Shown in pieces: positions 1-5,084 of a stretch of DNA of 11,106 nt. Both the position numbers and the translations under genes were made by a program. The DNA comes from Gemmatimonadales bacterium UBA2960 (GTDB taxonomy: Bacteria > Gemmatimonadota > Gemmatimonadetes > Longimicrobiales > Gaopeijiaceae): assembly GCA_002348465.1 (NCBI GenBank), contig DEBI01000149.1, positions 1 through 11,106 on the forward strand, read 5' to 3'. How positions within the stretch are numbered: position 1 is the first letter of the stretch; every line of letters starts with the position of its first letter. A model generated the notes under the pieces. That model made no database searches. It saw nothing but the letters and a program-made list of their open reading frames with translations, and was not told the origin of the DNA.

Positions 1-732
1 GTTGGAGATGTTGGTTTCGACGAGGTTGCCGACATGGTCAGGACTCATTTCGGTGACTGGAAGGGGACTCCGGAGCAGATTGCGGACTTTACGGTTCAGC
101 CGGCCTCGGTGAAGCGCCGTGTAGTCCTGGTACACCGGGAGGGTGCGGTTCAGAGCGAAGTCAGGATCGGACATGTGGGGGCAGCTCGCTCGACACCCGA
201 TTACTACGCGCTTTCGATGGCCAACATGGTGCTCGGTGGGATGTTTACGAGCAGGTTGAACCTCAATCTTCGCGAACGGAACGGGTTCACCTACGGTGTC
301 CGGTCTCGATTTACATTTCGGTCCCGACCGGGTCCTTTCCAAATCTCTACATCTGTTGGAAACGACGTGACTACAGCAGCCATCCGGGAAGCCATGATTG
401 AGTTGATAGCGATGGCTGACAGGGGACCTACTCCAGATGAAGTCGCTGCGGCTCGAGATTATGCGGCAGGCGTATTTGGTCTTCAGCTTGAGACATCAGG
501 ACAGGTGGCAACACGAATCAATCAGCTCCTGATTTATGGACTAGATGAGGATCATTACGATCGGTATCGGGACGACGTCAGGGCGGTAAATGCAGAGGTA
601 GCCGCCAGCGCAGCTGCAGAGCACATGAGACCCAGCCAAGCTCAGATCGTAGTGGTGGGTGATGCCGATGAGGTGGCGCAGCCGCTGGAAGAGCTGGACC
701 TAGCCAGTGTAGAGATTGTTACAGTAGACTGA
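1..732 (+). CDS. M16 family peptidase, C-terminal part (5' truncated by window)
   Basis: The frame is open from base 1 to the TGA at 730-732, giving 243 residues without a start, so this is the end of a longer gene. The first residues (GDVGFDEVADMV...FGDWKG) match the end of an M16 half-domain. The rest is a peptidase_M16_C-type domain, with the typical stretch VLGGMFTSRLNLNLRERNG followed by FTYGVRS (about bases 223-309). The LRE..G.tYgv segment is conserved in the C-terminal half of M16 enzymes, where an Arg/Tyr pair helps bind substrate. The zinc motif HxxEH belongs to the N-terminal half and would lie before the window, so this part cannot show whether the enzyme is active. Related proteins are processing peptidases or periplasmic/outer-membrane-associated proteases that cut peptides. 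It ends 318 bases before the sigma factor and appears to be a separate transcription unit. Confidence 0.88.
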   Translation, partial: VGDVGFDEVADMVRTHFGDWKGTPEQIADFTVQPASVKRRVVLVHREGAVQSEVRIGHVGAARSTPDYYALSMANMVLGGMFTSRLNLNLRERNGFTYGVRSRFTFRSRPGPFQISTSVGNDVTTAAIREAMIELIAMADRGPTPDEVAAARDYAAGVFGLQLETSGQVATRINQLLIYGLDEDHYDRYRDDVRAVNAEVAASAAAEHMRPSQAQIVVVGDADEVAQPLEELDLASVEIVTVD

Positions 733-1050
733 TCGGTCTCTGCCGTTGCGGGATTAGTTAAGCGCGAGCCGTAATGCTCGAGACCACCGCGACTGAGAGT
801 GTCTACAGCGGTTTAACGGATTAACGTTAAGCTGTATTCAGTAGTCAGTAGCTTTAGTGTTAATCGCCTCATGAAGAGCTGTCCTAATTTCGCCCTCTAA
901 TAGCGTCACAAGAATAGGACGATCGGTGTTTAGGGCCCAGTGCCACTCGGTATTCTGAGCTTGGCACGCAGTATGCACTGTAAGTGGCTTGTAACGGGAG
1001 GGCGTCCGATAGGAAAGCGGACTGCCACCGCGAGGAGGCGGAGATTGGCT
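733..1050. other. Intergenic leader between M16 gene and sigma factor gene
   Basis: No credible gene is seen in these 318 bases. An in-frame upstream extension of the sigma-factor frame is open from 940 (ATG), but its translation is Arg-rich and unlike a sigma factor. Visible structure: a weak 5-bp hairpin at 765-780 (CGAGC/GCTCG, no T tract), a perfect 10-base palindrome TTAACGTTAA at 821-830, two competing 6-bp inverted repeats within 938-980, and a hairpin holding the ribosome binding site at 1024-1049. No sigma-70-like -35/-10 pair with good spacing was found. The sigma factor promoter probably lies here. Confidence 0.5.
1024..1049 (+). promoter_or_regulatory. Hairpin enclosing the ribosome binding site of the sigma factor gene
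   Basis: GCCACCGC (1024-1031) can pair with GCGG (1038-1041) and TGGC (1046-1049), leaving a 6-base loop GAGGAG and a 4-base bulge AGAT. The Shine-Dalgarno-like AGGAGG (1033-1038) lies in the loop and stem base, and GGAG (1040-1043) in the stem and bulge, 7 bases before the ATG at 1051. The SD sequences support the 1051 start. The fold suggests possible control of translation, which is inference. Confidence 0.4.
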
Positions 1051-1698
1051 ATGGGACGACAGAAGAGAGAAACCGATTTGCGGATCTTACCGAGTGAGGC
1101 TCGGGAGCATCGGCTAATGCTCGGTGAGATGACTGACTCGGAGGTGGTCCAAGCTTCTCTCGATGGTGACGCTCGTGCCTTCGGAGAACTCGTTCGCCGC
1201 TACGACAAGAGGTTACTCAACTTCGTCTATCGAACGATTGGGGATCGGGATCGCGGTCAGGACTTAGTTCAGGAGACCTTTGTGCGGGTCTATAGGCATC
1301 TTCATCGCTTCGACCAGACTAAGAAGTTCTCAACCTGGATCTACACAATTGCTAGCAACCTTGCGAAGAACGAGCTTCGGAATCGGTCTCGCAATCCGCT
1401 CGTCCTGTTCCAGACACTCAAGAAGAACTGGGACGCCGACAACCGACCACTTGAATGGGAGGACACTCAGTACAAACCAGACGATCTGTTCAGAAAGAGG
1501 CACCTGCGTGCCAAGGTCGAACAGGCTGTTAAGCAGCTACCTGAGCATCACCGTGTCGTTTTCGTCCTTCGAGAGATGGAAGGGAAAACCTACGAGGAGA
1601 TAGCGGACATAACTGGCTGTAATCTGGGTACCGTAAAGAGTCGACTGAACCGAGCACGGAATAAATTCGCGCATATCATTGGGCCGCTAATTGAATGA
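1051..1698 (+). CDS. ECF-type RNA polymerase sigma factor (sigma-70 family, RpoE-like)
   Basis: A 215-residue ECF sigma factor, which directs RNA polymerase to a specific promoter set. Region 2 spans about residues 27-113, with the core-binding and -10-recognition signatures DLVQETFVRVYRHLHRF and KFSTWIYTIASNLAKNELR. Region 4 spans about 155-208, with LPEHHRVVFVLRE and the helix-turn-helix TYEEIADITGCNLGTVKSR that reads the -35 element. Between them lies a basic linker of about 40 residues (NPLVLFQTLKKNW). The ATG at 1051 is chosen because AGGAGG/GGAG sits just upstream. ATGs at 1117 and 1129 are alternatives; the conserved region begins at the latter (MTDSEVV). The ATGs at 940 and 973 would add an Arg-rich stretch with no family support. 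The next gene encodes a probable cognate zinc-finger anti-sigma factor, so activity is probably controlled by sequestration at the membrane. The regulon cannot be told from the sequence. Confidence 0.93.
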   Translation: MGRQKRETDLRILPSEAREHRLMLGEMTDSEVVQASLDGDARAFGELVRRYDKRLLNFVYRTIGDRDRGQDLVQETFVRVYRHLHRFDQTKKFSTWIYTIASNLAKNELRNRSRNPLVLFQTLKKNWDADNRPLEWEDTQYKPDDLFRKRHLRAKVEQAVKQLPEHHRVVFVLREMEGKTYEEIADITGCNLGTVKSRLNRARNKFAHIIGPLIE

Positions 1699-1785
1699 CC
1701 CGAGTAGTTCGCGCTAGCGAGGTACGTTTAGGCTAAGGGGAAAGCACCAATTCCCTGAAAAATTCGCAGGAACTCGTGAGGAACT

Positions 1786-1831
1786 GGGGAACCCGACGAC
1801 CGAGCGTCAGTATCATCTGAGCGTGGTTCCC
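1786..1831 (+). promoter_or_regulatory. GGAAC boxes and inverted repeat before the anti-sigma gene
   Basis: The 174-base spacer after the sigma gene contains GGAACT at 1769-1774 and 1780-1785 and GGAAC at 1788-1792. These resemble the -35 element of many ECF promoters (GGAAC). GGGAACC (1787-1793) is also the left arm of a perfect 7-bp inverted repeat with GGTTCCC (1825-1831); allowing one bulged G it extends to CTGGG/CCCAG. A -10-like TCTGA lies at 1816-1820 and CGTC at 1804-1807, but neither has the usual 15-17 base spacing to a box. This may be an autoregulated promoter or a 5' UTR structure; the assignment is tentative. Confidence 0.3.
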
Positions 1832-1872
1832 AGGCCGATGGAGTCTGGGCCTAGATCGGCGAGCTGTCGAGA

Positions 1873-2436
1873 ATGAATTGTACCGACGTCTTAGAGTGTT
1901 TCACTGACTACCTCGATGGCGCATCCGCGCCAAGCGAGGAGATAGCGATAGAAGAGCATTTTCGGCAGTGCTCTGAATGTTCTCGTTACAGGGACGTACT
2001 CGTTCGCGGTGCTGAGCTGCTCCGGAGTCTTCCGGAACCCGACCTGAAAGATGATTTTACGCCGAGGCTTGAGCATCGGCTCTATCACGTAGATGACGAC
2101 CGCGCCATCGCGGCCCATTCTGGTTCCCGTATCCAGGCGCTGGCGGTGGTAGGGATTGCGCTGCTTCTGACCGGGGTCGCGTGGTCACCGACTCTGTTTG
2201 TTCGTGGACCTGCCGTCGAACTCCCAGTCATTGTCGTGGACGAACCTCCCATACGCGGAGCAGGGTACACGTCCTATTCGATGCCGATTGACGTTCTAGG
2301 CTCAAATCCTCTGGGCCAAGGAGCCGAACTCAAAGAAAACATATGGGTGAACCAGCTCATCTACGATTATTCACCTCTCTCAGATCGGTATGAGCGGCGT
2401 CCACGTGTGCGTCGAGTCGGTCAGTTTGACCGCTGA
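1873..2436 (+). CDS. Zinc-finger (zf-HC2 type) membrane anti-sigma factor, putative
   Basis: A 187-residue protein. The N-terminus carries C3 and the ZAS-type motif H29-x3-C33-x2-C36 within EEHFRQCSECSRY, the hallmark of zinc-binding anti-sigma factors that hold ECF sigma factors inactive. A single hydrophobic segment at about 87-110 (IQALAVVGIALLLTGVAW) would place the zinc finger in the cytoplasm and the last ~75 residues outside. That outer part is Pro/Tyr-rich, ends in a basic stretch (RYERRPRVRRVG) and matches no family I recognise; it could sense an envelope signal or be a target for regulated cleavage. The gene follows the sigma factor by 174 bases, longer than usual for a pair translated together, and the spacer has its own candidate promoter elements. 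The SD before ATG 1873 is weak. Its stop overlaps the proposed CTG start of holA. The functional link to the sigma factor is inferred from motif and neighbourhood. Confidence 0.82.
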   Translation: MNCTDVLECFTDYLDGASAPSEEIAIEEHFRQCSECSRYRDVLVRGAELLRSLPEPDLKDDFTPRLEHRLYHVDDDRAIAAHSGSRIQALAVVGIALLLTGVAWSPTLFVRGPAVELPVIVVDEPPIRGAGYTSYSMPIDVLGSNPLGQGAELKENIWVNQLIYDYSPLSDRYERRPRVRRVGQFDR

Positions 2437-3434
2437 ACGGATCAGACGTAGTTCCCGCGCTAGGCAAATCACGAGGAGGCGTATTTTACCTCCATGGTGC
2501 CGATCATTTCCGTAAGGAAGAAGCCGTTCGGTCATTGATCGAAGCCCATTTGGAAGAAGCGACGCGCGATTTCAATCTGGACCTTCTTAGAGGGAGTGAG
2601 GTCAACGCAGAGACATTAGCTTCGGTGATCGCGACGCCACCCATGATGGCTGAATGGCGAGTCGTGGTAGTTCGCGAGGTAGAAGGTCTCGCGTCCTCTA
2701 AGCACGCCCGCGATGAGTTAGTTCGGATAGCGCAGGATCCCCCTCCAGGGCTCGCATTGATCATGAGTTGCACAGTCCCTGTAGGTTCGAAGGCCAAGTT
2801 CTATGCTTCTCTAGCCAAGGTCTCACAGTCTACGGAATTCAAAGCAATCACTGACGCTGACGTTCCTGGGTGGATCATGCACCGGGCGGAAGCTGAGCAT
2901 CAAGTCGAATTTAGTGCCGATGCGGCTCGGGCACTCGGTGTCGCGATTGGCAACAACTTGGGTGTCCTCTCTCAAGAGCTGACTAAACTCGCTGATTTCG
3001 TGGGTGACCGACGTACAGTTCAGGTTGAGGACGTAGAGGCTGCGGGAACAAAGCTTCCTTCTCAGGATCGCTGGAGGTGGTTCGATCTTGTGGGTGAAAG
3101 AAAATTCGAGGAGGCTGCCACGACTCTGCCAATCTTACTGCAACAGGGGGAGAATGGCGTTGGACTTGTAATTGGGTTGGCGACTCACCTGCTGCGCTTA
3201 GGAATCGCGGCGGAGGAAGGCTCCGGAGGGCTCGAGCATGCCTTGCCGAGGCATCAGCAGTGGCTGGCCAGCAGGATTGCAAGTCAGGCGTTGGGGTGGA
3301 AGCAAGACGAAATCGATGAGGCGCTTAGGTCTCTCCTAGACGTAGACCGTCTCCTGAAGACAAGCCCGCACACGGATGAACATTTTCTAGAAGCGTGGAT
3401 CCTCGGCATTCGGGTGCGAGCAGAGGCAAAATGA
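2433..3434 (+). CDS. holA: DNA polymerase III subunit delta
   Basis: HolA is the delta subunit of the clamp loader, the wrench that opens the beta sliding clamp. The conserved N-terminal segment VFYLHGADHFRKEEAV is encoded at 2481-2528, well upstream of the first ATG/GTG/TTG-type codon in frame (TTG 2535), so a start at 2535 would delete the first strand and loop of domain 1. Upstream the frame opens after a TGA at 2427-2429, and the only plausible initiator is CTG at 2433, giving 333 residues, close to the usual 330-345. Other family features are DFNLDLLRG, the LSQELTKLADF segment with the collar/hinge region, the W-rich DRWRWFDLVGE, and a helical C-terminal domain ending HTDEHFLEAWILGIR. 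The CTG overlaps the upstream stop as CTGA; the 3' end overlaps the next gene as ATGA, so translational coupling on both sides is likely. Product assignment is firm; the start codon is inferred. Confidence 0.88.
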   Translation: MNGSDVVPALGKSRGGVFYLHGADHFRKEEAVRSLIEAHLEEATRDFNLDLLRGSEVNAETLASVIATPPMMAEWRVVVVREVEGLASSKHARDELVRIAQDPPPGLALIMSCTVPVGSKAKFYASLAKVSQSTEFKAITDADVPGWIMHRAEAEHQVEFSADAARALGVAIGNNLGVLSQELTKLADFVGDRRTVQVEDVEAAGTKLPSQDRWRWFDLVGERKFEEAATTLPILLQQGENGVGLVIGLATHLLRLGIAAEEGSGGLEHALPRHQQWLASRIASQALGWKQDEIDEALRSLLDVDRLLKTSPHTDEHFLEAWILGIRVRAEAK

Positions 3435-4315
3435 GAATAAGACTAGGTGTGACAGAACGGACGAGTGCTGAGCAGACGATCTTGGTCGCAGTTCTCATTG
3501 CGGTCGCGCTAGTTTCGGGAAGCCCTAAGATTGTTTCCGCTCAATCCTCACTTGAGCAGGTGGAGCGCCTCACTCGGTTGGGAAGAACGGAGGAGGCTCG
3601 AGCGGTACTACTTGAGTGGTGGGAAGAAGACCGTATCGAGGCATCGCGTCGGGAGAGACAACGAGGCCTGTGGCTTAGGGGGAGATTGACAGTCGATCCT
3701 AGGCAAGCCGAACTCGACTTCCAGCGGCTAGCTTTGCTATACCCGAGTGGGCAGTTTGCTCCTGACGCTGTGCTGAGGCTGGCCCAGGCCTCATGGGCGA
3801 TGGGGGATGAAGATACTGCACGTAGGCATCTAGCCACTTTAGAGCGGGACTATCCTCGCTCTGAGGCGTTTGAGCGAGCAAGAGAGTGGATCGCGGATGC
3901 TGGGCCACTCCCTCCGAGGGGTGACACCCCCACAACTTCCGACGGTGGGGTGCAGGTCACAGAGGAGTTAGGGCTGTCAGCGGTTCAGGAGTCGACGGTT
4001 GTGGACCCGGAAGTGGATGAGTCGAATGCTGTGGACGACGTTAGTGAGTCTGTCGATGCATTAGCGATGAATTACAAGGTGCAGCTAGGAGCTTTCGCGC
4101 ACCACGATCGTGCGGTCGCTCTGTATGAAGAGGTTAGCGCGAGAGGGATAGATGTCCGCATCGTGACTGTCGATGGGAGCCAATTCACCCATGTACGCGC
4201 TGGTCGCTTTTCTGTTCGGTCAGAAGCGGTCGAGTTGCTCGAAGCACTAGCCGAGCAAGGGATAAGGGCAGCGTTGATTCGAGACGCTAGGGAAGAGAGG
4301 CCAGCCGGAAGCTAG
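3431..4315 (+). CDS. Exported TPR-like / SPOR domain protein
   Basis: A 294-residue protein starting at the ATG that overlaps the holA stop (ATGA, 3431-3434). The N-terminus has a signal peptide: an Arg-containing start, a hydrophobic core at about 17-29 (ILVAVLIAVALVS) and a likely cleavage site VSA|QSS after residue 37. Residues ~38-150 are helical repeats of TPR character (TRLGRTEEARAVLLEWW; LDFQRLALLYPSGQFAPDAV; ASWAMGDEDTARRHL; LERDYPRSEAF), as in YbgF-like periplasmic proteins. A Ser/Thr/Val/acidic linker covers ~155-210. A C-terminal SPOR domain at ~215-285 begins YKVQLGAFAHHDRAV and ends in EALAEQGIRAALI. SPOR domains bind peptidoglycan stripped of stem peptides, mostly at division sites, so a periplasmic, septal or cell-wall role is expected. 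A longer in-frame ATG exists at 3395 inside holA, but the signal peptide and the ATGA overlap favour 3431. Confidence 0.85.
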   Translation: MRIRLGVTERTSAEQTILVAVLIAVALVSGSPKIVSAQSSLEQVERLTRLGRTEEARAVLLEWWEEDRIEASRRERQRGLWLRGRLTVDPRQAELDFQRLALLYPSGQFAPDAVLRLAQASWAMGDEDTARRHLATLERDYPRSEAFERAREWIADAGPLPPRGDTPTTSDGGVQVTEELGLSAVQESTVVDPEVDESNAVDDVSESVDALAMNYKVQLGAFAHHDRAVALYEEVSARGIDVRIVTVDGSQFTHVRAGRFSVRSEAVELLEALAEQGIRAALIRDAREERPAGS

Positions 4316-4321
4316 GCTTGG

Positions 4322-4828
4322 TCAGCCCGCTGGCATCCCTGAGTTCCACATATCAACAACGATCTTCCAAGATCCATCTGACTGCTTTTTCCATGTATGG
4401 AAGTCGCGCACAACATCTCGGCCTGGCTCTTCACCTTCACGCTCGATCGTGATGTTACCAATAGCAAAGGTCCATCCTATATCACCGGACGCGGCAACCT
4501 CTGCCCGAACGAGTTCAAATGCGAGCGAAACACCTGGTGTGACAATAAAGCCGAATTGGTAGTCCTCAACTCCTGCAAGCCCCTCGTCTACGATCGCTGC
4601 GTTGGGTGGAATCATTATGGCCGTCTCGTCGTACATACTGACGACCGCTGCAGCGTCCTTGCTAGAGGCAGCTTCTTGATACGCTAGAGCCGCTGCTCGT
4701 AAAGACTCGATGTCTGCTTGCGTGCCCGTATCCCGAGTTGTGTCGGCTGAATCGGACTGACACCCGGAAAGGGTTAGGCCGAGAGTTAGGCCGATGATTC
4801 CGAGTCCTTTGATCCCAAAGTTTTTCAT
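4322..4828 (-). CDS. SnoaL/DUF4440-like lipoprotein
   Basis: A 168-residue protein, the only reverse-strand gene. The N-terminus is a lipoprotein signal: MKN, a hydrophobic stretch and lipobox LSGC with the lipidated cysteine at 23; the following QSDSAD has no Asp at +2. After a short polar linker, residues ~38-165 form a single NTF2-like fold of the SnoaL/DUF4440 kind: ALAYQEAASSKDAAAVVSMY, then DETAIMIPPNA, GDIGWTFAIGNI and a closing DFHTWKKQSDGSWKIVVDMW. This fold serves both as small-ligand binding and as enzyme scaffold, so no reaction can be named. The start is supported by GGAG on the reverse strand five bases before the ATG. It converges on the SPOR gene with 6 bases between stops and is divergent from mutS, so it is probably transcribed alone. 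Confidence 0.85.
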   Translation of the reverse strand: MKNFGIKGLGIIGLTLGLTLSGCQSDSADTTRDTGTQADIESLRAAALAYQEAASSKDAAAVVSMYDETAIMIPPNAAIVDEGLAGVEDYQFGFIVTPGVSLAFELVRAEVAASGDIGWTFAIGNITIEREGEEPGRDVVRDFHTWKKQSDGSWKIVVDMWNSGMPAG

Positions 4829-5084
4829 GACAACTCCATGACTAGTGTGATCGTCGTTCTAGTTAGCTCGCTGGCTATGCGGGCCATGTCTTGTCGAACT
4901 GTCGTAACAGTAATTGAAATCGGGTCTATGGACGCGACCACAGCGAGAGATGTCTAGCGGCATGGGTTTTGACGCCGAGTCGAACGCGTATCAGTGTGTG
5001 GTTGAGGTTTAGCTTCTTAAGCAAAACAGGCAACAGTTTCGGCACCCTGTCTTGAGCGCCTTTCATACCCCAATAACTTCACTG
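4829..5084. other. Divergent intergenic region between the lipoprotein gene and mutS
   Basis: 256 bases with no gene; the promoters of both flanking genes should lie here. On the plus strand TTGACG (4969-4974) and TATCAG (4989-4994) resemble -35/-10 elements, but the 14-base spacer is too short for confidence. A small inverted repeat ACAGG/CCTGT (5026-5030, 5046-5050) and CTTAAG (5016-5021) are the only other structures seen. No LexA-like box was recognised. Confidence 0.35.
4834..4837 (-). promoter_or_regulatory. Shine-Dalgarno of the SnoaL-like lipoprotein gene
   Basis: On the reverse strand GGAG lies five bases before the ATG whose first base is 4828. This fixes the start that gives a complete lipoprotein signal peptide. 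Confidence 0.6.

Noticed and set aside
940..1050. Longer N-terminus of the sigma factor from ATG 940 or 973
   Set aside because: The added residues are Arg/Gly-rich and unlike any sigma factor region, there is no SD at 940, and a strong SD sits before 1051.
1738..1755. Hairpin GGGAA/TTCCC after the sigma factor gene as a terminator
   Set aside because: Only five base pairs and no T tract follows; the palindrome CGCTAGCG at 1712-1719 is likewise too small to call.
2474..2538. Perfect AGGAGG at 2474-2479 upstream of ATG 2494
   Set aside because: The ATG is out of frame with holA and yields only 14 codons (MVPIISVRKKPFGH). The in-frame reading through this stretch gives the conserved HolA N-terminus, where the AGGAGG simply encodes part of R-G-G. 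It could compete for ribosomes, but there is no evidence for that.
4397..4687. Plus-strand open frame across the reverse-strand lipoprotein gene
   Set aside because: It is a shadow of the lipoprotein gene, which has a clean lipobox, an SnoaL-like domain and an SD; the plus-strand translation has no recognisable domain.
4969..4994. TTGACG...TATCAG as the mutS promoter
   Set aside because: The spacer is 14 bases, three short of the optimum; too weak to annotate as a promoter.
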